DNA from: JTS-RE9 sp964649195
GTDB lineage: Bacteria; Planctomycetota; Phycisphaerae; Phycisphaerales; Phycisphaeraceae
Assembly: GCA_964649195.1 (NCBI GenBank)
Contig: CAZYPK010000087.1
Location: 1-20,905 of the forward strand
Reading direction: 5' to 3'
Length of the DNA: 20,905 nucleotides
Part shown: positions 14,418 through 20,905 of the stretch, piece after piece
Layout of the letters: each line of letters opens with the position of its first letter
Numbering within the stretch: position 1 is the stretch's first letter
The notes under the pieces: model-generated
What the model was told of the DNA's origin: nothing
What the model saw: only the letters and a program-made list of their open reading frames with translations
Database searches by the model: none
Made by a program: the position numbers and the translations under genes

Positions 14418-15800
14418 ATGATGTCTTCATCCGCACCGACAACGCTGACTCTCGAAAACACCCGCGCGGTCGATCCGAAGGTGCGCAAGCTTCGCCGCGC
14501 GATGATGGTGCTGATTCTCTCGATCTTCTTTGTGCTGATTCCGATCTTCAGCGCGACAGGTCTCGTTGAAAATCACAACCTCAATCGCCTGAGCCGCTAT
14601 CTCTGCTTCGCCATCGCGGCCGTCGGCATCGATCTGGCGTGGGGATACACCGGCATTCTCTCGCTCTGCCAGGCGGTCTTCTTCTGCATCGGCGGTTATG
14701 CCTGCGCGATGTTCCTCGCCTTGCCCGAAGGCGGCGGCGATGTTCGCCCTGAATACGGCAACATGCCGCAGTTCCTCTTCTTCGCCAATCCCGGCAGCGA
14801 CGCGCTGCCCTGGTTCTGGAAACCGTTCTCCTCGCCGATCTTCGCGCTGGCGGTCGCCATTTTTCTGCCGGCGATCGTCGCTTCGACGGTGGCGTTCTTC
14901 ATCTTCCGCAGCCGCGTCAAGGGTGTTTATTTCTCGATCATCACCCAGGCCGTGGCGTGGGGCGCGTTCCTCGCGCTTTGCCGAAATGAAATGCTGCTGG
15001 GGGGCACCAACGGCCTGACCAATTTCAGCAAGGCATTGAATCAGGAGCACGGCTGGATTCTGGGGCTTTATGTGCTCACCTGCTTTGTGCTGCTGGGCAT
15101 TTATGTGCTGGCGCGGTGGATCACCCGCTCGCGCCTTGGCCGGGTGCTGGTGGCGGTGCGGGATAATGAATCGCGTCTGCTTTTCTCAGGCTATCGCCCC
15201 GATCTTTTCAAGGTGTTCGCCTTCGCCGCCGCCGCCGTCTTCGCCGCCGTCGGCGGCATGCTTTACGCCCCGCAGAACGCGATCATCACCCCCAACATCA
15301 TGCGCGTCGAAGACTCGATCATGATGGTCATCTGGGTCGCGCTGGGTGGTCGCGGCCGCCTCTGGGGTGCGATTCTCGGCGCCCTGATCGTGCTTTATTC
15401 GCAGTCGATTCTCACCTCGTCGCTGCCCACGCTCTGGCCCTTCGTGCAGGGGGGCATGTTCCTGGCCGTCGTGCTTTTCATGCCTGATGGTCTGGTCGCG
15501 TTCTGGGATCGCGTGGAGCAGGCAGTGGTGACCGGGGCCGGCTGGAAGAAAGCGATCATCGCCGGTGCTCCGCTCTTTGCCCTGGTGTTCTTCATCTTCT
15601 TCGAAGGGCTGGGCCTGATGCCCCGATTTCTCAGGAATGTCGCCGGGGGTCTGCAACTGAGTTACTGGCTGTTGCTGGCGGTGCTGGCCGCGTGCGTGGC
15701 GATCCATATCGGTTCGAACATGGCAGGCAGGATGCGGGCCGCGGCCCAGAGCGCGAAAACGGGTGAAGCCATGCTCACCGCCGAGGGAGCCAAGGCATGA
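14418..15800 (+). CDS. urtC: Urea ABC transporter permease UrtC with C-terminal extension
   Basis: UrtC is the LivM-type partner of UrtB. Family features are GIDLAWGYTGILSLCQAVFFCIGGYA at 70-95, GVYFSIITQAVAW, GGTNGLTNF, VRDNESRLLFSGY and ALGGRGRLWGAILGAL, the last being the usual coupling-helix region, with MPDGLVAFW at 355-363. UrtC normally ends soon after this. Here about 90 residues follow, holding two more hydrophobic segments (AIIAGAPLFALVFFIFFEGL and YWLLLAVLAACVAIHI) and an Ala-rich tail. The start is one of two adjacent ATG codons (14418, 14421); the longer frame runs through the heptamer repeat and is unlikely. No clear ribosome binding site is seen. Its stop overlaps urtD (ATGA). 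Confidence 0.92.
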   Translation: MMSSSAPTTLTLENTRAVDPKVRKLRRAMMVLILSIFFVLIPIFSATGLVENHNLNRLSRYLCFAIAAVGIDLAWGYTGILSLCQAVFFCIGGYACAMFLALPEGGGDVRPEYGNMPQFLFFANPGSDALPWFWKPFSSPIFALAVAIFLPAIVASTVAFFIFRSRVKGVYFSIITQAVAWGAFLALCRNEMLLGGTNGLTNFSKALNQEHGWILGLYVLTCFVLLGIYVLARWITRSRLGRVLVAVRDNESRLLFSGYRPDLFKVFAFAAAAVFAAVGGMLYAPQNAIITPNIMRVEDSIMMVIWVALGGRGRLWGAILGALIVLYSQSILTSSLPTLWPFVQGGMFLAVVLFMPDGLVAFWDRVEQAVVTGAGWKKAIIAGAPLFALVFFIFFEGLGLMPRFLRNVAGGLQLSYWLLLAVLAACVAIHIGSNMAGRMRAAAQSAKTGEAMLTAEGAKA

Positions 15801-16609
15801 AGACGATGATCTCTCCCGAAGAACGTGCAACGAAAATGCTCGAGCCCCGGTTGTACGCGGCTGAAGAAGCCGAGTTTCAGTTCATGGTTTATCTGCGCGA
15901 TGTCACCGCGGTGTTCGATGGCTTCAAGGCGCTGGACATCAAGAACTGGGGCGTTTATCACAACGAGCTGCGCGTGGTCATCGGCCCCAACGGCGCGGGC
16001 AAGACCACGCTGTGCGATGTCATCAGCGGCAAGACGCGACCGACCACCGGCCAGGTGTTTCTCGACGGCACCGACATCACGCGCTTGCAGGATTCAGAGA
16101 TCGCCCTGATGGGCGTCGGCCGCAAGTTTCAGACGCCTACGGTGTTCGACAGCCTGACGGTCTATGAAAACATGAACCTCGCGCTGCCCAAGTCGCGGAA
16201 GGTGTGGAGGAATCTACGGCTTAAGGAATCGCGCGAGGAACGCGAAAAGATCGATGCACTGCTCAAGCGCGTGCGCCTCTTCGATTCACGCTTCGAGCAG
16301 GCGAAGTACCTCAGTCACGGCCAGCGCCAGTGGCTGGAGATCAGCATGTTGATTCTTGCGGGGCCTCGCCTGCTGCTGGTCGATGAGCCTGCCGCGGGCC
16401 TGACCGATTCGGAGACCGGCCTCACCGCCGAGCTGCTGCTGGAACTGAAGGATGATCACACCATCATCGTCATCGAACACGACATGGACTTCGTGCGCCG
16501 GCTCGGCGCCTGGGTCACCGTGCTCAACGAAGGACAGGTCCTCGCAGATGGACAGATGGACCAGGTGCAGGCGGATGAAGAAGTGATTGAAGCGTACCTC
16601 GGCAGATAG
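15797..16609 (+). CDS. urtD: Urea ABC transporter ATP-binding protein UrtD
   Basis: UrtD is one of two cytoplasmic ATPases that drive urea import. The 270-aa protein shows Walker A GPNGAGKTT at 63-71, the Q-loop glutamine at 112 (KFQTPTVF), signature LSHGQRQ at 172-178, Walker B LLLVDEP at 192-198 and the switch histidine at 228 (VIEHDMDFV). The EHDMDFVR segment is typical of UrtD/LivG. About 28 residues precede the conserved domain, which is somewhat longer than usual. The start ATG overlaps the urtC stop by four bases (ATGA), so the two are probably translationally coupled. Confidence 0.94.
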   Translation: MKTMISPEERATKMLEPRLYAAEEAEFQFMVYLRDVTAVFDGFKALDIKNWGVYHNELRVVIGPNGAGKTTLCDVISGKTRPTTGQVFLDGTDITRLQDSEIALMGVGRKFQTPTVFDSLTVYENMNLALPKSRKVWRNLRLKESREEREKIDALLKRVRLFDSRFEQAKYLSHGQRQWLEISMLILAGPRLLLVDEPAAGLTDSETGLTAELLLELKDDHTIIVIEHDMDFVRRLGAWVTVLNEGQVLADGQMDQVQADEEVIEAYLGR

Positions 16610-16611
16610 AA

Positions 16612-16710
16612 AGTTCCGAGTTCCGGGTTCCGAGTTCCGAGTTGAACCATTCGGATTCGACGGCCCTCTTTGATGCCTTTACAACTCGGAACTCGGAACT
16701 CGAAACTCGG
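16612..16710. repeat. Paired heptamer-period tracts between urtD and urtE
   Basis: The left arm 16612-16639 is AGTTCCG, AGTTCCG, GGTTCCG, AGTTCCG. The right arm 16683-16710 is AACTCGG, AACTCGG, AACTCGA, AACTCGG. The arms are complementary over about 28 bp with a 43-nt loop. The left arm starts 2 nt after the urtD stop. The right arm ends 9 nt before the urtE start, and its last bases contribute the only Shine-Dalgarno-like GGAA (16709-16712). Confidence 0.88.
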
Positions 16711-16719
16711 AACTTATTC

Positions 16720-17415
16720 ATGCTTACCGTCGAAAATCTCTCCACCTCCTACGGCTCCGTGAAAGTGCTGCATGGCGTGAGCCTTTCCGCTGAACCGGGC
16801 AAGATCACCTGCGTGATGGGGCGCAACGGCGTGGGCAAGACGACGCTGATGAAGTCGATCATGGGCAGTCTGAAGACGACGGCCGGGCGGGTGATGATGG
16901 GCGGCAGGGATGTCACGCCGCTGCCGAGCAATCGAAGGGCACGCAGCGGCATCGCGCTGGTGGCGCAAGGACGGCACATCTTCCCGAAACTCACCGTGAT
17001 GGAAAATCTTCGCGTCGGCCTTGAAGCAAGACCCGATCGCTCGAAGGTGATTCCTGAAATGGTCTTCGACTTTTTCCCCGTCCTCAAAACGATGTCGCAC
17101 CGCATGGGCGGCGACCTCTCCGGCGGTCAGCAGCAACAACTCGCCATCGCCCGCGCCCTGGTCGGAAATCCGAAAGTGCTGCTGCTCGATGAACCGACCG
17201 AAGGCATTCAGCCCAACATCATCCAACTCATCGGTACGGTGCTGCGAAAGCTGGTGGTCGAGATGAAGATGGCGGTGGTGCTGGTGGAGCAGTACCTGGA
17301 TTTTGTGCGCGAGTTCGGCCACTCGTATCACATCATGAACCGGGGGCAGGTCATTGCGACCGGTGTGCCTTGCGAACTGACGGATGATATTGTGGCCAAG
17401 CATCTGAGCGTTTGA
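16720..17415 (+). CDS. urtE: Urea ABC transporter ATP-binding protein UrtE
   Basis: UrtE is the LivF-type ATPase that pairs with UrtD. The 231-aa protein shows Walker A GRNGVGKTT at 34-42, Q-loop glutamine 83 (VAQGRHIFPKLTV), signature LSGGQQQ at 133-139 and Walker B VLLLDEP at 153-159. VEQYLDF at 189-195 replaces the switch histidine by glutamine, which is normal for the UrtE/LivF branch. GRHIFP and DEPTEGIQPNII are strongly UrtE-like. The ATG at 16720 is the natural start; a longer frame from 16642 only translates the heptamer repeat. GGAA at 16709-16712, 7 nt before the ATG, is the only ribosome-binding-site candidate and sits inside the repeat arm. Confidence 0.94.
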   Translation: MLTVENLSTSYGSVKVLHGVSLSAEPGKITCVMGRNGVGKTTLMKSIMGSLKTTAGRVMMGGRDVTPLPSNRRARSGIALVAQGRHIFPKLTVMENLRVGLEARPDRSKVIPEMVFDFFPVLKTMSHRMGGDLSGGQQQQLAIARALVGNPKVLLLDEPTEGIQPNIIQLIGTVLRKLVVEMKMAVVLVEQYLDFVREFGHSYHIMNRGQVIATGVPCELTDDIVAKHLSV

Positions 17416-17428
17416 AGGCATGAAACAG

Positions 17429-17458
17429 ATGGCCGCGAAAAGTCGCATTGGCGGCCAT
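17429..17458. repeat. Inverted repeat between urtE and hupE
   Basis: ATGGCCGC at 17429-17436 pairs with GCGGCCAT at 17451-17458. An inner alternative stem is GCGA (17435-17438) with TCGC (17443-17446). The 19-bp sequence ATGGCCGCGARAAGTCGCA (17429-17447) is repeated at 18982-19000 after ureD. No T-run follows, so this is a possible mRNA structure rather than a clear terminator. Confidence 0.6.
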
Positions 17459-17476
17459 TCATTCTGGAGTGAAGAC

Positions 17477-18070
17477 ATGCAACGTCGATCGGTGTTCCAC
17501 CTGCTTTCGCTGTTGATGCTCGCGGCGGCGCCTCGCGTGGCGATGGCCCATGTCGGCCACGGTCACGGCGATGGCGGCTTCGTCAGCGGGTTCACGCATC
17601 CGATCACCGGCATCGATCACCTGATCGCCATGCTCGCCATCGGCCTGTGGGCCTCGCAGATCGGCGGCAGGTCGGTGGTCATGTTGCCTGTCGTGTTCGT
17701 GAGCCTGATGCTCATCGGCGGCGCGGTGGCGCTGGCGGGTGTGAACGTGCCGATGATCGAGCCGGGCATCGTGACCTCGGTGCTGGTGCTGGGGCTGATC
17801 ATCGCGGCGGCGGCGAAGTTGCCGTGGGCTGCGGGTGTGATCGTCACGGCGGTGTTTGCATTCGTTCATGGCGCAGCACACGGGCGGGAACTGGGCGATG
17901 CTTCGCCGATGCTCTTTGCCCTGGGCGCGATGCTCGCCACCACGCTGCTGCATGTTGTTGGAGCCGTCATGGGTGCGATGCTTCATGCAAGACTCGGCGC
18001 GCTGCCGGTGCGCATCACCGGGGGTGTGGTGGCGATGGCGGGCGTGCTGATGATCGCCGGCGTGCTGTGA
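17477..18070 (+). CDS. hupE: HupE/UreJ-family nickel permease
   Basis: HupE/UreJ proteins are small membrane proteins thought to move nickel across the inner membrane for hydrogenase or urease. The 197-aa product has a signal peptide (MQRRSVFHLLSLLMLAAAPRVAMA), after which the mature protein begins HVGHGHGDG, a His-rich start suited to metal binding. The family motif HPITGIDHLIAMLAIGLWASQ is at 41-61, and FAFVHGAAHGRE lies in a later membrane segment. About five further hydrophobic segments follow. The ATG at 17477 has GGAG at 17466-17469, 7 nt upstream; the longer frame from 17420 would translate the inverted repeat. Its stop overlaps the ureD start (TGATG). Its position between transporter and urease genes points to nickel supply for urease. 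Confidence 0.9.
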   Translation: MQRRSVFHLLSLLMLAAAPRVAMAHVGHGHGDGGFVSGFTHPITGIDHLIAMLAIGLWASQIGGRSVVMLPVVFVSLMLIGGAVALAGVNVPMIEPGIVTSVLVLGLIIAAAAKLPWAAGVIVTAVFAFVHGAAHGRELGDASPMLFALGAMLATTLLHVVGAVMGAMLHARLGALPVRITGGVVAMAGVLMIAGVL

Positions 18071-18975
18071 TGCGGGCGGTCGCTACCATCACATCCGTGG
18101 AGCATCACCCAGGCCATCCAGAGCCGCCCGTCCAACACGCGACGGATGAGCGGCGCGGACGCGCAGGCCTGGGCATGATCACCGTGGAGCGCATCGCCTC
18201 GCGCTCGAGTGTCACCCGCCTCGGCGCCAACAGTCCGCTCAAGCTGCTCGTGCCCCGGCACAATGCGCCTGCCGCGTGGATCTTCGGCTCCACCTACGGC
18301 GGCGGCCTCGTCGAAGGCGATCGGATCGACATGAATGTCCGCATCCGCGCCGGCGCCGCCGCCATGTTCGGCACGCAGGCGTCAACGAAAATCTATTCCT
18401 GCCTCGGTGGCAAAGCGTGTGAACAGCACCTGCATGCACAAGTTGATGATGAGGCGCTCCTCGTGCTCAGTCCTGATCCGATCACCTGCTTCGCGGATGC
18501 GATCTACGAACAAACGCAGCGCATCGAACTGAGCGCGGCAGCATCGCTGCTGAGCGTGGACTGGCTGACCGCAGGCCGATCGGCACGCGGGGAAAACTGG
18601 GCGTTTCGCAGGTATCAGAGCAGGCTGGAGATCTTCGTCAATGACAGGCTGCTGGTGCACGACGGGCTGATGCTCGATCCCGCTGATGGCCCCATTGATG
18701 CGATCCATCGCATGGGCCGTTACCGCTGCATGGCGACGATTGCGCTGGTTGGACCGCGTGTGGCAACACTCGCTTCGCAGGTGTTGATCAAGGTGAGCGA
18801 AGAACCGATCGGCAAACAGTTGCCGCTCATTCAAAGCGCCAGTGAACTGCCCGGCGGCGGCGTGCTGATGCGGGCCGCGGGCATCGCGACGGAACTGGTT
18901 GCGGCGTGGATTCGTCAGATGCTCTCGCCCATCGCCGCGCAGCTTGGCGATGATCCGTGGGGACGAAAGTGGTGA
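18070..18975 (+). CDS. ureD: Urease accessory protein UreD (UreH)
   Basis: UreD binds the urease apoprotein and, with UreF and UreG, is needed to insert nickel. The 301-aa product shows the family segments STYGGGLVEGDRIDMNVRI at 74-92, GTQASTKIY at 101-109 and LVLSPDPITCFADAIYEQTQRIEL. Length is typical. The start is the ATG at 18070 overlapping the hupE stop (TGATG); the first 30 or so residues are poorly conserved, so a start nearer MITVERI (residue 36) cannot be excluded. The open frame extends far upstream within hupE, but that part is a shadow. UreF, UreG and UreE are expected beyond the right edge. Confidence 0.88.
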   Translation: MRAVATITSVEHHPGHPEPPVQHATDERRGRAGLGMITVERIASRSSVTRLGANSPLKLLVPRHNAPAAWIFGSTYGGGLVEGDRIDMNVRIRAGAAAMFGTQASTKIYSCLGGKACEQHLHAQVDDEALLVLSPDPITCFADAIYEQTQRIELSAAASLLSVDWLTAGRSARGENWAFRRYQSRLEIFVNDRLLVHDGLMLDPADGPIDAIHRMGRYRCMATIALVGPRVATLASQVLIKVSEEPIGKQLPLIQSASELPGGGVLMRAAGIATELVAAWIRQMLSPIAAQLGDDPWGRKW

Positions 18976-18981
18976 GGGGTG

Positions 18982-19000
18982 ATGGCCGCGAGAAGTCGCA
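18982..19000. repeat. Second copy of 19-bp ATGGCCGCGARAAGTCGCA repeat
   Basis: Eighteen of nineteen positions equal 17429-17447, in the same orientation. It follows the ureD stop by 6 nt, as the first copy follows urtE by 13 nt. Here the outer inverted arm (GCGGCCAT) is missing, leaving only the small GCGA/TCGC stem. Confidence 0.6.
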
Positions 19001-19028
19001 GAAAGCGCAAATGTATAGAACGGATGGG

Positions 19029-19050
19029 TTGATTAGGATTGATTAGGATT
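19029..19050. repeat. 10-bp direct repeat upstream of ureAB
   Basis: TTGATTAGGA occurs twice in direct succession, followed by TT. One-turn spacing could suit a DNA-binding protein, but nothing else supports this. It lies in the 190-bp gap 18976-19165, which also holds the 25-bp repeat at 19111-19135 and no gene I can support. Confidence 0.5.
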
Positions 19051-19110
19051 CATGATGGGGTGAATATCATAGGGGACTTCTGAATAACCGCGATGTGTAT
19101 CGTGAATCAG

Positions 19111-19135
19111 GGGATTGCTACGCCGCAAGCGGCTT
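19111..19135. repeat. 25-bp dispersed repeat, copy 2 (inverted)
   Basis: This is the exact reverse complement of 10953-10977. The two copies face each other across 8.1 kb that hold urtA to ureD. It lies 30 nt upstream of the ureAB start. Confidence 0.8.
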
Positions 19136-19165
19136 GGACGCGGGGGTTAAACAGGAAATACGAAC

Positions 19166-19936
19166 ATGCACCTGAGTCCGCGCGACATCGACAAACTGCT
19201 GCTGCATAGCGCAGGCTTCCTCGCGCAGAAGCGACTGGCGCGCGGGGTGAAACTCAACTATCCCGAAGCGGTCGCCCTCATCGCCACGCAGACGCTCGAG
19301 TTCATCCGCGATGGTCGCGGCGTGGCGGAGCTGATGGATCTGGGCCGACAACTCATCGGCCGCAGGCAGGTGATGCTCGGCGTGCCTGAACTCGTTCATG
19401 AAGTGCAGGTGGAAGGCACGTTTCCCGATGGTACAAAACTGGTCACGGTGCATCATCCCATCAGCGCGGTCGATGGCGATCTTTCCCTGGCGCTCCATGG
19501 CAGTTTTCTGCCGGCGCCTGACCTCACGCTCTTCGACCAACCGAGCCATGCCGATGCGCAGATTGGTGAAGATATTCCCGGCCAGTGCGAACCGATGGAA
19601 GGCAGGATCAAACTCAACGCCGGCCGCAAGACCGCTCACATTGCCGTGACCAATCTGGGCGATCGCCCGGTGCAGGTGGGCAGCCACTATCACTTCATCG
19701 AAACCAACGCGCTGCTGAGCTTCGACCGCGCCGCCGCCTACGGCAAACGGCTGGACATCCCCGCCGGCGCCGCGGTGCGATTCGAGCCGGGCGAAACGAA
19801 ATCGGTGACGCTCGTGGAGATCGCCGGCGCCCGTGTCATCCGCGGCGGCAACGATCTGGCCGACGGCGCGGTGACGGTGGAGAATCTGAAAGAGACGATG
19901 AAGCGGGTGGAGGAAAACGGATTTGAAACGATTTGA
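19166..19936 (+). CDS. ureAB: Fused urease gamma-beta subunit (UreA-UreB)
   Basis: Urease hydrolyses urea to ammonia and carbamate; gamma and beta subunits surround the catalytic alpha subunit. Here both small subunits are one 256-aa chain. Residues 1-100 are UreA-like (MHLSPRDIDKLLLHSAGFLAQKRLARGVKLNYPEA, VPELVHEVQVEGTFPDGTKLVTVHHPI). Residues 101-136 are a linker. Residues 137-234 are UreB-like (PGQCEPMEGRIKLNAGRKT, GSHYHFIETN at 172-181, GAAVRFEPGE at 201-210, VIRGGNDLADG). Such a fusion is known from Helicobacter, while many bacteria have separate genes. AGGAAA at 19153-19158 lies about 8 nt before the ATG. There is no internal stop or restart, so the fusion is in frame. Next comes ureC, 142 nt away across a repeat hairpin. 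Confidence 0.95.
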   Translation: MHLSPRDIDKLLLHSAGFLAQKRLARGVKLNYPEAVALIATQTLEFIRDGRGVAELMDLGRQLIGRRQVMLGVPELVHEVQVEGTFPDGTKLVTVHHPISAVDGDLSLALHGSFLPAPDLTLFDQPSHADAQIGEDIPGQCEPMEGRIKLNAGRKTAHIAVTNLGDRPVQVGSHYHFIETNALLSFDRAAAYGKRLDIPAGAAVRFEPGETKSVTLVEIAGARVIRGGNDLADGAVTVENLKETMKRVEENGFETI

Positions 19937-19943
19937 AAGATAA

Positions 19944-20072
19944 GTTCCAGGTTCCAGGTTCCATGTTCCATGTTCCAAGTTGGAAGGCATGTCAACGGTG
20001 ACGTTTTCATCGGCTTGTGGATCGTGGATTGAAAACCTGGAACTTGGAACATGGAACTTGGAACTTGGAACT
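19944..20072. repeat. Paired heptamer-period tracts between ureAB and ureC
   Basis: The left arm 19944-19978 is GTTCCAG, GTTCCAG, GTTCCAT, GTTCCAT, GTTCCAA. The right arm 20038-20072 is TGGAACT, TGGAACA, TGGAACT, TGGAACT, TGGAACT. They are complementary over about 35 bp with a 59-nt loop. The right arm ends 6 nt before the ureC ATG and contains the only Shine-Dalgarno-like GGAA (20067-20070). Confidence 0.9.
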
Positions 20073-20078
20073 AATTTC

Positions 20079-20905
20079 ATGCCTTACGAAATGCCACGTC
20101 GTGCCTATGCCGAGATGTTCGGCCCAACCACCGGTGATCGCCTTCGCCTCGGTGACACCGCACTCGTCCTCGAAGTCGAACGCGATCTGACGCACTACGG
20201 CGATGAGTGCAAATTCGGCGGCGGCAAAGTCCTGCGCGATGGCATGGGACAGGCCACCGGTGTGCCGCAAAGCGAAGCCCTCGACTGCGTGATCACCAAC
20301 GCACTCATCGTTGATTACACCGGCATCTACAAGGCGGATGTCGGCATCAAGAACGGCCGCATCGCAGGCATCGGCAAGGCGGGCAATCCCGATGTGATGG
20401 CTGACGTATCACCCAACATGATTGTCGGCGTCACCACCGAAGTCATCGCCGGTGAAAAGCAGATCCTCACCGCAGGCGGCTTCGATGCTCACATTCATTT
20501 CATCTGCCCGCAGCAGGTACACGAAGCGCTCGCCTCCGGCATCACCACCTTCGTCGGCGGCGGCACCGGCCCGGCGACAGGCACCTGCGCCACCACCTGC
20601 ACGCCCGGCGAGTTTTACATTCGCGCCATGCTCGAAGCGGTCGATGATCTGCCGATGAACTTTGGTTTCCTCGGCAAGGGCAACAGCGCCAAACCCACGG
20701 GACTCATCGAGCAGATCGTCGCCGGGGCCGTCGGCCTGAAACTTCACGAAGACTGGGGCACCACGCCTGCCGCGATCAACTGCTGCCTGAGCGTGGCGGA
20801 TGATCACGACATTCAGGTCGCCATCCACACCGACACGCTCAACGAATCAGGCTTCGTCGAGGCGTCGATCGCCGCGTTCAAAGGCCGCACCATTCACACC
20901 TACCA
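20079..20905 (+). CDS. ureC: Urease alpha subunit UreC (5' part, cut by window end)
   Basis: UreC carries the two-nickel active site of urease. The first 275 codons are present, about half of the usual 570. The protein starts MPYEMPRRAYAEMFGPTTGDRLRLGDT and has KFGGGKVLRDGMGQ. Nickel ligands seen are His138 and His140 (GGFDAHIHF), the lysine to be carbamylated, Lys221 (GLKLHEDWGTTP), and His250 (VAIHTDTLNESGF); His223 matches the substrate-binding histidine. These sit four residues later than in the Klebsiella enzyme, so nothing is missing. The frame stays open to the last base (GRTIHTY); the catalytic His320 and Asp360 equivalents lie outside. The start ATG at 20079 follows the repeat arm directly. 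Confidence 0.95.
   Translation, partial: MPYEMPRRAYAEMFGPTTGDRLRLGDTALVLEVERDLTHYGDECKFGGGKVLRDGMGQATGVPQSEALDCVITNALIVDYTGIYKADVGIKNGRIAGIGKAGNPDVMADVSPNMIVGVTTEVIAGEKQILTAGGFDAHIHFICPQQVHEALASGITTFVGGGTGPATGTCATTCTPGEFYIRAMLEAVDDLPMNFGFLGKGNSAKPTGLIEQIVAGAVGLKLHEDWGTTPAAINCCLSVADDHDIQVAIHTDTLNESGFVEASIAAFKGRTIHTY

Noticed and set aside
17420..17476. Longer N-terminus for HupE (19 extra residues)
   Set aside because: It would translate the inverted repeat at 17429-17458 and place charged residues before the signal peptide; the ATG at 17477 has GGAG at the right distance.
19944..20072. CRISPR-like or microsatellite array
   Set aside because: Seven-bp units are in direct contact with no spacers, and the arms are inverted, so neither CRISPR nor a simple one-direction microsatellite fits.

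Overview
The window is a GC-rich bacterial chromosome segment that ends inside a gene on the right. It contains one run of ten N, so it comes from a scaffolded draft assembly. Several things point to a planctomycete, most likely of the Phycisphaerae type: a PtsN-HPr pair, a PilM-type protein with a long proline-rich C-terminal part next to two large single-pass proteins, a porin of the TorF/Gcw_chp kind, and very many short dispersed repeats between genes. This assignment is inference from gene content; no rRNA or other taxonomic marker is present.

Left part (1-1645). Repeat-derived hairpins and a 20-bp tandem repeat precede a promoter-like sequence. Then come ptsN (PTS EIIA, nitrogen type) and ptsH (HPr) on the plus strand. 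A 440-bp gene-free stretch full of dispersed palindromes separates them from the next, convergent operon.

Middle part (1646-8955), minus strand. In transcription order this holds rsmA (16S rRNA dimethyladenosine transferase), a 761-aa PilM-like actin-fold protein with a membrane anchor and a long extra C-terminal region, a 481-aa PilO-like single-pass protein overlapping it by one base (TAATG), and a 727-aa single-pass protein with two proline/glycine-rich linkers. The last three look like the inner-membrane platform of a type IV pilus or type II secretion-like machine.

Repeat and control region (8956-10040). Upstream of rsmA lies an array of four 146-bp-type repeat units bounded by perfect 9-bp-stem palindromes. 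Next comes a 415-bp regulatory region with a 16-bp perfect palindrome, a GGTT-N4-AACC dyad and a near-consensus sigma-54 promoter (GG-N10-GC) facing right.

Right part (10041-20905), plus strand: a complete urea-nitrogen island. The order is outer-membrane porin, terminator, urtA, urtB, urtC, urtD, urtE (ABC urea importer), hupE/ureJ (nickel permease), ureD, a fused ureA-ureB, and the first 275 codons of ureC. Urea would enter through the porin, be captured by UrtA, imported by UrtBCDE and hydrolysed by a nickel urease. UreE, UreF and UreG are not in the window. The sigma-54 promoter suggests control by nitrogen status.

The most unusual structure is a set of five intergenic tracts with an exact 7-bp period but different sequences. 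Each sits just upstream of a start codon (pilM-like, urtA, urtC, urtE, ureC), and three of them are built as inverted pairs that would fold into long hairpins. A separate hairpin of about 39 bp lies between urtA and urtB.
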